NCBI GenBank assembly: GCA_029212275.1
Contig: JARGOI010000045.1
Location: 6,783 to 11,815, forward strand
Source: Thalassolituus sp.
Lineage (GTDB): Bacteria; Pseudomonadota; Gammaproteobacteria; Pseudomonadales; Oceanobacteraceae
DNA: 5,033 nucleotides
Reading direction: 5' to 3'
The notes beneath the pieces were generated by a model. It did not search any database and had not been told where the DNA came from. It worked only from the letters and a program-made list of their open reading frames with translations. The translations under genes and the position numbers were made by a program. How positions within the stretch are numbered: the stretch's first letter is position 1; each line of letters opens with the position of its first letter. Below are positions 1 through 5,033 of this stretch, piece after piece.

Positions 1-355
1 CTTCTTTGTTATAACTCAATTGCGCACGGTTCCATTCACGTACTTCTGGATCGGCAACCACATCATAGCCAGCAGTTTCTGGCGCATAATTGTCAATAAT
101 AGCATTTACCACTTCGTACTCGGCTAATACTTTAAAACCAGAGAAGTCTTTGCTTTCGTAACCAAAGGCGGTATCAGCGATTAGCGCATTGGCTGTTTTA
201 TTATCTGCTGGGTCATCCAAATCTGAAGATTCAAATCGTAGATTAACATCGGCATAAAAATCACCATCACTGATAGCATCAGCGAGTGCCGTATTGGCCG
301 CGCCAGTTGCTGCTAAGCTTAATGCTAAAGCCAGTAGGGTCTTTTGAGTTTTCAT
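1..355 (-). CDS. Outer-membrane porin-like protein of the alginate-export type (5' part only)
   Basis: This is the N-terminal 118 codons of a gene that runs off the left edge. The ATG at 355-353 is preceded by AAAGGAGA about 5 bases upstream, which fixes the start. The protein opens with a clear Sec signal peptide: MKTQK, a hydrophobic Leu/Ala core, then a likely cut after residue 26 (TALA/DAIS region). The mature part shows short alternating stretches typical of a beta-barrel: FYADVNLRFES near residues 33-43, then TAFGYESKDFSGFKVLAEYE, then VVADPEVREWNRAQLSY. This pattern, including the VVADP...(N/Q)A turn, resembles the alginate-export/porin-like outer-membrane proteins of marine gammaproteobacteria as I recall them. 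It lies 135 bases after nrtC on the same strand, so a role as an outer-membrane channel for nitrate or nitrite is plausible, but this is inferred from position. Substrate and full length cannot be seen. It may be co-transcribed with nrtABC or have its own promoter in the gap. Confidence 0.75.
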   Translation of the reverse strand, partial: MKTQKTLLALALSLAATGAANTALADAISDGDFYADVNLRFESSDLDDPADNKTANALIADTAFGYESKDFSGFKVLAEYEVVNAIIDNYAPETAGYDVVADPEVREWNRAQLSYNKE

Positions 356-434
356 GGCATTCTCCTTTGTCGAAGCCTATTTTGTAGTTAATTTGAAAGT
401 AGTAGTTAAGGTTGTAAAAAAAACAGTTACCATG

Positions 435-456
435 ACGAATTAATAAATTAATTCGT
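435..456. repeat. Perfect 10-bp inverted repeat between nrtC and the porin gene
   Basis: ACGAATTAAT at 435-444 and ATTAATTCGT at 447-456 are exact reverse complements separated by two A's. In the transcribed (minus) direction it lies after nrtC. A run of eight T's (423-416) follows after an 11-base gap, so it is not a textbook intrinsic terminator: the stem is AT-rich and the T tract is detached. It could be a weak terminator or attenuator that lowers porin expression, an mRNA 3'-end element, or a DNA operator for a dimeric regulator controlling a porin promoter. A weak -35/-10 pair (TTAACT, 17 bases, TACAAA) is visible downstream on the minus strand, but it matches consensus poorly and I do not call it. 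Confidence 0.55.
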
Positions 457-490
457 TATTAAAGTGTATTTATATAGCGTTTATCTCTAT

Positions 491-1285
491 TTAAGCGGTT
501 TCAACCTTGCGTTGCTTTTCATATAAGAAGCTTAATACCTGTTGACGATATTTGTTATAAGTAGGATCGTCGGCAAGCTGAATACGATTGCGCGGTCGTT
601 CTAGTTCGACGTGTAATATTTCGCCAACTGTGGCAGACGGACCATTGGTCATCATCACAATACGGTCAGAAAGTAATACCGCTTCGTCAACATCGTGGGT
701 AATCATAATGACGGTACTGTCGAGATCTTTTTGAATTTCCATTAATGAGTCTTGCAAATGTGCCCTAGTCAGAGCATCGAGTGCGCCAAAGGGCTCATCT
801 AATAATAAGACACTTGGTTCCATTGAAAGCGCACGAGCAATACCAACACGCTGTTTCATCCCACCCGATATTTCATCGGGGCGTTTGTGCATGGCATGAC
901 CCATGTGCACTAGATTTAAATTGTGTTCAATCCAAGCCTTCATTTCCGCTTTGGACTTCTTTCCTTTGAATACTTTTTGTACCGCAAGCTCTACGTTTTG
1001 ATAAGCGGTTAACCATGGCAATAAAGAATGATTTTGAAACACCACAGCACGTTCGGGACCAGGTTCATTCACTTCTTTGCCAGCCAATACAACGCCGCCA
1101 TTAGTGGCTTTATACAGACCAGCAACGATATTGAGAACGGTGGATTTACCGCAGCCTGAATGGCCAATCAATGAAATAAATTCACCTTTGGCGATTTTTA
1201 AGTTAACACCCTGTAAGGCACAAAAAGGGCCATTGGGAGTTGGAAAGTCGATGCCTACGTCAGACAATTCTAATAGCGGATTCAT
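491..1285 (-). CDS. nrtC: Nitrate/nitrite ABC transporter ATP-binding protein
   Basis: The 264-residue cytoplasmic ATPase powers import of nitrate or nitrite through NrtB. All ABC motifs are present: Walker A GHSGCGKST at residues 41-49, Q-loop Gln84, signature SGGMK at 140-144, Walker B VLLLDEP at 159-165, D-loop GALD at 167-170 and switch His197. The PGPERAVVFQNHSLLPWLT stretch (residues 75-93) is characteristic of the nitrate/taurine/sulfonate ATPase branch, and the overall sequence fits the NrtC/NrtD/NasD group. It is a single ATPase domain without the extra solute-binding domain of cyanobacterial NrtC, so it probably works as a homodimer. By architecture it matches cyanobacterial NrtD or Klebsiella NasD equally well, and the symbol is a naming choice. 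The ATG has AGGAG six bases upstream, overlapping the nrtB TAG stop. The gap to nrtB is nine bases, so the two are surely co-transcribed. Confidence 0.93.
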   Translation of the reverse strand: MNPLLELSDVGIDFPTPNGPFCALQGVNLKIAKGEFISLIGHSGCGKSTVLNIVAGLYKATNGGVVLAGKEVNEPGPERAVVFQNHSLLPWLTAYQNVELAVQKVFKGKKSKAEMKAWIEHNLNLVHMGHAMHKRPDEISGGMKQRVGIARALSMEPSVLLLDEPFGALDALTRAHLQDSLMEIQKDLDSTVIMITHDVDEAVLLSDRIVMMTNGPSATVGEILHVELERPRNRIQLADDPTYNKYRQQVLSFLYEKQRKVETA

Positions 1286-1294
1286 TATAATCTC

Positions 1295-2299
1295 CTAGCG
1301 TGTGGCTGACGATTTATCCCAAGATACATAACGCTGTAACATTAGCATTAAGCGATCTAAGGCAAATCCAATTAAACCAATGGTGACAATAGCAACCATA
1401 ATTCGACCCATAGAGTCGGAGCTACCGTTTTGAAACTCGTCCCAAACAAATTTTCCTAAGCCTGGGTTTTGCGCCAACATTTCTGCGGCAATCAATACCA
1501 TCCAAGCAATACTCAACGACAGACGAAGACCGGTGAATACCATAGGGATCGACGCTGGTATAACGATTTTACGAATGTGGGTGAAATAACTTAGACGCAG
1601 TACGTCAGACACATTTATGAGATCTCTAGAGATAGAAGCAACACCGACCGCGGTATTGATGACAGTAGGCCATAAACAACACAACATCACGGTAATCATC
1701 GAAGTAATAAACGATTTAGGGAACATGGGGTCGTCACTAACATACACGGCTGACACAACCATCGTCACAATCGGTAACCATGCTAATGGAGATACCGGTT
1801 TGAATACCTGAATAATTGGATTAAAAGCCGAGTATAAATTTTCACTTAAACCAATAACAATGCCTAATGGGATGGCAATGATTGACGCTAAGATAAAACC
1901 ACTCATTACCGTAATTAAACTGGTAAAAATTTGATCTATATAAGTTGGCTTGCCTGTGTAAGGACGAATGGTTGCTTCATACGTTGGATCCGCAGCCGAA
2001 CGTTCGGCATTACGTATCTCTTGGCGTTCATAAAATGCAACTGCCTTTATACGTTCGGCGTTATGCTCTTTTATTAATCCTTTGGCTTGCGTGGCAACTT
2101 CACCCGGTCCAGGAAATTTCCCTAGCGAGGTATCGATTCTATCGGCAGCAATTGACCATAGCACTAAAAAGACCAAAATCCCCACCAGTGGAATACCCAG
2201 ACTTTTAAAAATTATCTGTAGATTGGTGCCAACATTTTTACCTTTGGCAACGTTCACTACAGGTTCTAGCCAAGCGACATTCGACAGGCTGATGTTCAT
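1295..2299 (-). CDS. nrtB: Nitrate/nitrite ABC transporter permease
   Basis: The 334-residue inner-membrane permease forms the channel for the anion delivered by NrtA and is driven by NrtC. Hydrophobic segments appear near residues 36-52, 126-150, 172-187, 197-222, 258-275 and 298-320. The cytoplasmic EAA-type loop that contacts the ATPase lies around residues 229-258 (SDVLRLSYF...IRKIVIPASIPMVFTGLRL). It is degenerate at the EAA positions but keeps the I-IP-S-P core. Between the first and second segments is a charged stretch of about 70 residues (53-120), rich in Glu, Arg and Lys and predicted periplasmic; it begins with the FPGPGEV motif that corresponds to the usual LPSP-type motif of this permease class. 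The start is supported by GGAG six bases before the ATG. It is 140 bases downstream of nrtA, across a large hairpin, and nine bases upstream of nrtC. Sulfonate or cyanate permeases are related, but the partner proteins and leader favour nitrate. Confidence 0.93.
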   Translation of the reverse strand: MNISLSNVAWLEPVVNVAKGKNVGTNLQIIFKSLGIPLVGILVFLVLWSIAADRIDTSLGKFPGPGEVATQAKGLIKEHNAERIKAVAFYERQEIRNAERSAADPTYEATIRPYTGKPTYIDQIFTSLITVMSGFILASIIAIPLGIVIGLSENLYSAFNPIIQVFKPVSPLAWLPIVTMVVSAVYVSDDPMFPKSFITSMITVMLCCLWPTVINTAVGVASISRDLINVSDVLRLSYFTHIRKIVIPASIPMVFTGLRLSLSIAWMVLIAAEMLAQNPGLGKFVWDEFQNGSSDSMGRIMVAIVTIGLIGFALDRLMLMLQRYVSWDKSSATR

Positions 2300-2374
2300 G
2301 ACTTACTCCGTTTGAGTGCGAACTCATGGTTTACTTATTTACTAAAACAATAGGTCTTAATGTATTAATCAGGT

Positions 2375-2419
2375 AACAAGGGCTGTGTTGAGTTTTTCTA
2401 GACAACGCAGCACCTTGTT
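2375..2419 (-). other. Large imperfect stem-loop in the nrtA-nrtB gap
   Basis: AACAAGG (2375-2381) pairs with CCTTGTT (2413-2419), GCTG (2382-2385) with CAGC (2408-2411), and GTTG (2387-2390) with CAAC (2403-2406), leaving a 12-base loop, one bulge and one mismatch. In the operon transcript it starts 20 bases after the nrtA stop and is not followed by a T run, so it should not terminate efficiently. Such hairpins after the binding-protein gene often stabilise the upstream mRNA and so raise binding protein over permease; that role is inferred here. Read on the plus strand it is followed by six T's, but no plus-strand gene lies upstream. A second small hairpin (TGAGT/ACTCA, 2313-2326) sits just before the nrtB ribosome site. 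Confidence 0.6.
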
Positions 2420-2439
2420 TTTTATTGCGTGATCATGAA

Positions 2440-3840
2440 TTATATTTTTTCATCACTTTTTAAACCGATGCTAAACTTTTTAAGATAAGCATTGGGTTGT
2501 GTACCGTCATAAGTGATTTCATCAATAAACTCTGTTTGCGGTGGCTTGAAACCTGTCTCAGTGGCAAAATCTGGGAAATCTTTTGCAGATAACTTGCCTT
2601 CTTTGATCAGCTCTTTGGCAGCGCTGGCATAGATGTCTGGACGATAAACCTTCTTCGCTGTTTCCATAAACCATTCATCTGACTTAGGTTCTGAAATTTG
2701 TCCCCAGCGACGCATTTGCGTTAAATACCAAATAGCATCTGAGTAATAGGGGTAGGTTGCGTTGTAGCGGAAGAATACGTTGAAATCGGGAACCGCACGC
2801 TTGTCACCTTTTTCGTATTCAAATGTGCCTGTCATTGAGTTGGCAATCACGTCGTAATCAGCACCCACGTAGTTAGGCTTGGATAATATTTTCACCGCTT
2901 CTGGACGATTACCGTTATCGTTAGCGTCCAACCAGTACGCAGCACGAATCAAGGCTTTAACCACCTTTTTGTGAGTGATTGGATATTTATCAGCCCATTC
3001 TTTGCTCACCCCGAATACTTTTTCTGGGTTGTTTTTCCAGATTTCGTAATCGGTTATCACTGGCACACCAATACCTTTAAATACTGCTTGTTGGTTCCAA
3101 GGTTCGCCTACGCAGTAACCGTGAATTGTGCCAGCTTCCATGGTTGCTGGCATCTGTGGTGGAGGCGTTACAGACAATAAGGCATCAGCATTGATATTGC
3201 CCGAGGTGTCGCCTTTATGTGGCGCATAATAACCAGGGTGAATACCGCCAGCCGCTAACCAGTAACGCAGCTCATAATTGTGCGTTGATACTGGGAAAAC
3301 CATACCCATTTTAAAGGGTTTACCTTCGGCCTTGAGTTTATCGACCACAGGCTTTAGCGCATCGGCTTTAATTGGATGAACTGGTTTACCATCGGCTTGC
3401 TTAGGAATGTGCGGCTTCATTTGCTCCCAAATATCGTTAGATACTGTGATGCCGTTGCCATTAAGATCCATACTGAATGCAGTGATGATATGCGCTTGCG
3501 TACCAAAACCAATGGTGGCACCTAAGGGCTGACCCGCTAACATGTGTGCGCCATCTAACTGGCCGTCGATGGTGCGATCAAGCAATACTTTCCAGTTTGC
3601 TTGGGCTTCGAGTGTGACGTATAGACCTTCGTCTTCGAAGTAGCCTTTTTCGTAGGCAATGGCCAGCGGCGCCATGTCAGTCAATTTAATAAAACCGAAT
3701 TTCAATTCTTCTTTTTCGGCGTATTCAACTGCACTGGCTAATGATGAAGACATTGCTGCAAAGCCAGTCGCAAGTACCAAAACACTTCTAATGCATGCAC
3801 ATTTAAAAGCAGAGCGACGGTTGGTAATAACTTGTCTCAT
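2440..3840 (-). CDS. nrtA: Nitrate/nitrite-binding periplasmic protein of an ABC transporter
   Basis: The 466-residue solute-binding protein captures nitrate or nitrite in the periplasm and delivers it to NrtB. It starts with a long export signal: a basic N-terminus with a twin arginine (residues 8-9, NRRSAFK), a hydrophobic core at 19-35 and a likely cut after ASA at residue 37. The twin arginine is an imperfect Tat motif, so Sec export is equally possible. The mature protein has the NrtA/CmpA-family hallmarks: KFGFIKLTDMAPLAIAYEKGYF near 47-68, NWKVLLDR at 82-89, DGAHMLAGQPLG at 96-107, STHNYELRYWLAAGGI at 185-200 and GEPWNQQAVFKG at 245-256. The tryptophan, histidine and lysine in these blocks correspond to the region of anion ligands known from cyanobacterial NrtA. 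Bicarbonate-binding CmpA is the nearest alternative, but the ANTAR-type nitrate leader argues for nitrate or nitrite. An in-frame GTG eight codons upstream is possible, but the ribosome site favours the ATG. Confidence 0.93.
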   Translation of the reverse strand: MRQVITNRRSAFKCACIRSVLVLATGFAAMSSSLASAVEYAEKEELKFGFIKLTDMAPLAIAYEKGYFEDEGLYVTLEAQANWKVLLDRTIDGQLDGAHMLAGQPLGATIGFGTQAHIITAFSMDLNGNGITVSNDIWEQMKPHIPKQADGKPVHPIKADALKPVVDKLKAEGKPFKMGMVFPVSTHNYELRYWLAAGGIHPGYYAPHKGDTSGNINADALLSVTPPPQMPATMEAGTIHGYCVGEPWNQQAVFKGIGVPVITDYEIWKNNPEKVFGVSKEWADKYPITHKKVVKALIRAAYWLDANDNGNRPEAVKILSKPNYVGADYDVIANSMTGTFEYEKGDKRAVPDFNVFFRYNATYPYYSDAIWYLTQMRRWGQISEPKSDEWFMETAKKVYRPDIYASAAKELIKEGKLSAKDFPDFATETGFKPPQTEFIDEITYDGTQPNAYLKKFSIGLKSDEKI

Positions 3841-3846
3841 GTGTGT

Positions 3847-3852
3847 TTCCTT
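3847..3852 (-). promoter_or_regulatory. Ribosome binding site deciding the nrtA start
   Basis: AAGGAA on the minus strand ends six bases before the ATG at 3840-3838. It lies inside the short extension that would be translated from the in-frame GTG at 3864, and that GTG directly follows the terminator T tract with no purine-rich site of its own. The ATG is therefore the better start. Confidence 0.8.
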
Positions 3853-3864
3853 TTCTGTAGACAC

Positions 3865-3905
3865 AAAAAAAGGCGCTCAACGTAAAATACGTTGTAAGCG
3901 CCTTT
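3865..3905 (-). terminator. Intrinsic terminator in the nrtA leader (attenuator)
   Basis: On the minus strand the RNA folds as AGGCGCT (3903-3897), a two-base bulge, CAACGTA (3894-3888), a three-base loop, TACGTTG (3884-3878) and AGCGCCT (3877-3871). A run of seven T's (3871-3865) starts at the last stem base. That is 14 base pairs plus a U tract, placed about 25 bases before the nrtA start codon, so it must be bypassed for the operon to be expressed. It lies after the promoter and before the gene, which marks it as an attenuator rather than the end of another unit. Its 5' arm overlaps the second hexaloop hairpin, making the two structures mutually exclusive. Confidence 0.9.
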
Positions 3906-3952
3906 GCTTGTGTCTGGTGTATAAATGTCGAATGGACTTCGCCATTGAAGTC
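3896..3952 (-). promoter_or_regulatory. ANTAR-type antitermination leader: tandem hexaloop hairpins P1 and P2
   Basis: Hairpin P1 is GACTTC (3952-3947), loop AATGGC (3946-3941), GAAGTC (3940-3935): six perfect pairs closing a six-base loop. Hairpin P2 is AAGC (3909-3906), loop AAAGGC (3905-3900), GCTT (3899-3896): four pairs closing a six-base loop. Both loops have A at position 1 and G at position 4, the known signature of RNA bound by ANTAR proteins such as Klebsiella NasR and the NasT family. P2 consumes the 5' arm of the following terminator, so protein-stabilised P2 would block termination. The 25-base linker and the short P2 stem are weaker points. The ANTAR protein itself is not in this window. 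Nitrate or nitrite as inducer follows from the known systems and the downstream genes. Confidence 0.82.
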
Positions 3953-3965
3953 ATGGTTTTACATA

Positions 3966-3981
3966 TACAATCATCGTGCCA
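3966..3981 (-). promoter_or_regulatory. Sigma-54 (RpoN) promoter of the nrtABC operon
   Basis: The minus strand reads TGGCACG, four bases, TTGTA. This matches the sigma-54 consensus TGGCACG-N4-TTGCW with the correct 10-base spacing between the -24 GG and the -12 pair. The single core deviation is T in place of C in the -12 GC. Transcription would start near 3955, three bases before hairpin P1, so the leader transcript would be just long enough to hold P1, P2 and the terminator. A perfect TATAAT (3987-3982) abuts the -24 element but has no good -35 partner. Confidence 0.75.
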
Positions 3982-4087
3982 ATTATAAACACCCTAGTAA
4001 AGACGGGCTTCTAAGCCTTAATTCAGTACAAATTGTCTCGCGACTTGAGAGAGAGTTGAGTAACAATGGGGCAGTTGATGAAAAGAA

Positions 4088-4104
4088 TGCACAGATGCGG
4101 TGCG
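4088..4104. promoter_or_regulatory. Probable NtrC binding site upstream of the sigma-54 promoter
   Basis: On the plus strand TGCAC, seven bases, GTGCG forms the NtrC dyad GCAC-N7-GTGC with all eight core bases present. Its centre is about 141 bases upstream of the predicted nrtA start point, a normal enhancer distance. A weaker copy (GCGC-N7-TTGC, 4102-4116) overlaps it on the promoter-distal side with two core mismatches. Control of nitrate-assimilation operons by NtrC under nitrogen limitation is known from Klebsiella and relatives; that it acts here is inferred from the site and the sigma-54 element. I found no convincing IHF site between the two. Confidence 0.7.
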
Positions 4105-4153
4105 CAACTGCATTGCTTTTTAATCTTAGGATCGTTAGTAATTGAGAGTGGCT

Positions 4154-4182
4154 TTGGTGACCAAGTCGGAATGTAGTACTAT
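4154..4182 (+). promoter_or_regulatory. Weak candidate vegetative promoter for the RIO kinase gene
   Basis: TTGGTG (4154-4159), a 17-base spacer and TACTAT (4177-4182) give three of six and four of six matches to the sigma-70 -35 and -10 boxes with ideal spacing. The -35 box is half of the perfect palindrome TTGGT-G-ACCAA (4154-4164), so a repressor could bind there. The match is poor enough that the real promoter may be elsewhere. Confidence 0.3.
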
Positions 4183-4248
4183 CCAGCGTTGCAGAGCTTA
4201 TATTTTATTTTTCATTTTTAACCAGAGGCACACGTTTCACGACTTTTT

Positions 4249-5033
4249 ATGAAGACTCCCAAAGCAATACTACCCTTGGTCGAAGATGGTTTGGTCGATG
4301 AGGTGATTTCTCAATTGATGAGCGGCAAAGAAGCAACTGTTTATATGGTGCGGTGTGGCGAAGAAATTCGATGCGCCAAGGTATATAAGGATGCCGCTAA
4401 ACGCAGTTTTAAAAAAGCCGTGCAATACCGTGAAGGACGCAGTGTACGCAATAGCCGACGTGGCCGTGCGATGGAGAAGGGCAGTAAATACGGACGTAAA
4501 CAGCAAGAAGAAGTATGGCAAAGTGCCGAAGTTGATGCTTTATACCGTTTGGCTGCAGCGGGTGTCCGAGTACCGCAACCTTACGGCTGTTTTGCTGGTG
4601 TTGTACTGATGGATTTGATCACCGATGATAATGGTGATGTGGCACCACGTTTAAATGATGTATCGATGTCGCCAGAGCAGGCACGTGAAGATCACAGTGA
4701 GATCATGAATTCGATTAAATTAATGTTGGTTGAAGGTATTATTCATGGTGATTTGTCCGAATTTAATGTGTTAGTTGACGATTATGGTCCAGTCATTATT
4801 GATTTACCGCAAGCAGTGGATGCGGCTGGTAATAATAACGCCGAAGCCATGTTAACGCGCGATGTGCGCAACATGACGCAATATTACGGTCAGTTTGCAC
4901 CTGAGTTACTGACGACCCAGTATGCTAAAGAGATGTGGGCACTTTACGAAGACGGTGAATTGCTGGCTGATACTGAATTGACTGGCGAGTTTGAAGACAG
5001 CGGTGAAAGTGCCGATGTGGAGTCTGTTATGGC
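4249..5033 (+). CDS. RIO1-family atypical serine protein kinase (3' end missing)
   Basis: The first 261 codons are visible and the gene runs off the right edge with no stop. It is an atypical kinase of the RIO1 family. Visible elements are the nucleotide-binding SGKEATVYMV at residues 25-34, the ATP-anchoring Lys44 in CAKVYK, and the basic RIO1-type flexible segment at about 51-84 (REGRSVRNSRRGRAMEKGSKYGR). The catalytic loop HGDLSEFN is at 166-173 with Asp168 and Asn173, and the metal-binding Asp185 sits in IIDLPQAVD, where RIO kinases lack the usual DFG. All key residues are intact, so it is probably active. The start MKTPK and the SGKEA and HGDLSEFNVL blocks resemble the Pseudomonas protein often annotated as a RIO1 family regulatory kinase, usually near 300 residues, so most of the protein is here. 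No good ribosome site precedes the ATG (AGAGG is 20 bases away), yet a stop at 4219 leaves no earlier ATG or GTG. Substrate and role are unknown; the link to nitrate uptake is only positional. Confidence 0.88.
   Translation, partial: MKTPKAILPLVEDGLVDEVISQLMSGKEATVYMVRCGEEIRCAKVYKDAAKRSFKKAVQYREGRSVRNSRRGRAMEKGSKYGRKQQEEVWQSAEVDALYRLAAAGVRVPQPYGCFAGVVLMDLITDDNGDVAPRLNDVSMSPEQAREDHSEIMNSIKLMLVEGIIHGDLSEFNVLVDDYGPVIIDLPQAVDAAGNNNAEAMLTRDVRNMTQYYGQFAPELLTTQYAKEMWALYEDGELLADTELTGEFEDSGESADVESVM

Larger units (their letters stand above)
3841..4248. other. Divergent control region between nrtA and the RIO kinase gene
   Basis: This 408-base stretch holds no convincing gene. Its left half is the nrtA leader and promoter described in separate entries. 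The part from about 4105 to 4248 should hold the RIO kinase promoter and 5' leader and is AT-rich near 4200-4220. A small perfect hairpin (GGCTT, two bases, AAGCC, 4006-4017) lies upstream of the sigma-54 element. An 11-base palindrome TTGGT-G-ACCAA is at 4154-4164. Short open frames here have no family resemblance and overlap the regulatory elements. Confidence 0.8.

Noticed and set aside
2375..2423. Plus-strand intrinsic terminator (hairpin followed by six T's)
   Set aside because: No plus-strand gene lies upstream. The neighbouring genes are transcribed the other way, so an operon mRNA hairpin is the simpler reading.
2440..3840. Bicarbonate (CmpA-type), cyanate or sulfonate transporter
   Set aside because: These are related families and residues alone do not fully exclude them, but the NtrC/sigma-54/ANTAR leader is specific to nitrate and nitrite assimilation.
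3841..3864. nrtA starting at the in-frame GTG at 3864
   Set aside because: The GTG lies at the end of the terminator T tract with no ribosome site, while AAGGAA stands just before the ATG at 3840. The extra eight residues add nothing to the signal peptide.
4006..4017. GGCTT/AAGCC hairpin as a terminator
   Set aside because: It has only five base pairs with a two-base loop and no T run on either strand, and it lies upstream of the promoter.
3659..4145. Plus-strand open frames across the nrtA 5' end and the intergenic region
   Set aside because: They overlap nrtA, the terminator, the hexaloop hairpins and the promoter, lack ribosome sites, and have compositions with no family resemblance.
4270..4521. 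Minus-strand open frame inside the RIO kinase gene
   Set aside because: It is antisense to well-conserved kinase motifs, so it is a shadow.
1..5033. CRISPR array, insertion sequence, tRNA or novel defence system
   Set aside because: No spaced direct repeats, transposase motifs, terminal inverted repeats, cloverleaf sequence or defence-type genes are visible. The window is a regular assimilation operon and a kinase gene.

Overview
The window looks like chromosomal DNA from a gammaproteobacterium, probably marine or aquatic. The evidence is moderately AT-rich coding sequence, strong AGGAG/GGAG-type ribosome sites, an alginate-export-type outer-membrane protein, a bacterial RIO1-type kinase that I recall as close to a Pseudomonas homologue, and an Ntr/ANTAR-controlled assimilatory nitrate transport operon. 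No mobile element, CRISPR array, tRNA or rRNA is seen.

Layout. Most of the window (positions 3840 down to 1) is a minus-strand operon. It reads nrtA (periplasmic nitrate/nitrite-binding protein, 3840-2440), nrtB (permease, 2299-1295), nrtC (ATPase, 1285-491), then the first 118 codons of an outer-membrane porin-like protein (355-1, running off the left edge). The right end (4249-5033, plus strand) holds a divergently transcribed RIO1-family protein kinase that runs off the right edge.

The most informative part is the 408-bp divergent intergenic region (3841-4248). On the minus strand it holds, in order: a near-consensus NtrC dyad (4088-4104), a sigma-54 -24/-12 element (3981-3966), an RNA hairpin with an A1/G4 hexaloop (3952-3935), a second small A1/G4 hexaloop hairpin (3909-3896), an intrinsic terminator with a seven-T tract (3905-3865) whose 5' arm overlaps the second hairpin, and then the nrtA ribosome site and ATG. 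This is the architecture of an ANTAR antitermination leader of the NasR/NasT type. It predicts that initiation responds to nitrogen limitation through NtrC and sigma-54, while elongation past the leader responds to nitrate or nitrite through an ANTAR protein encoded outside this window.

How the genes work together (partly inferred). The porin-like protein may admit the anion across the outer membrane, NrtA captures it in the periplasm, and NrtB with NrtC import it using ATP. Assimilatory nitrate and nitrite reductase genes are expected beyond the left edge. A large hairpin between nrtA and nrtB may keep the binding protein in excess over the membrane components. A perfect inverted repeat sits between nrtC and the porin gene. 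The RIO kinase is probably an unrelated neighbour.
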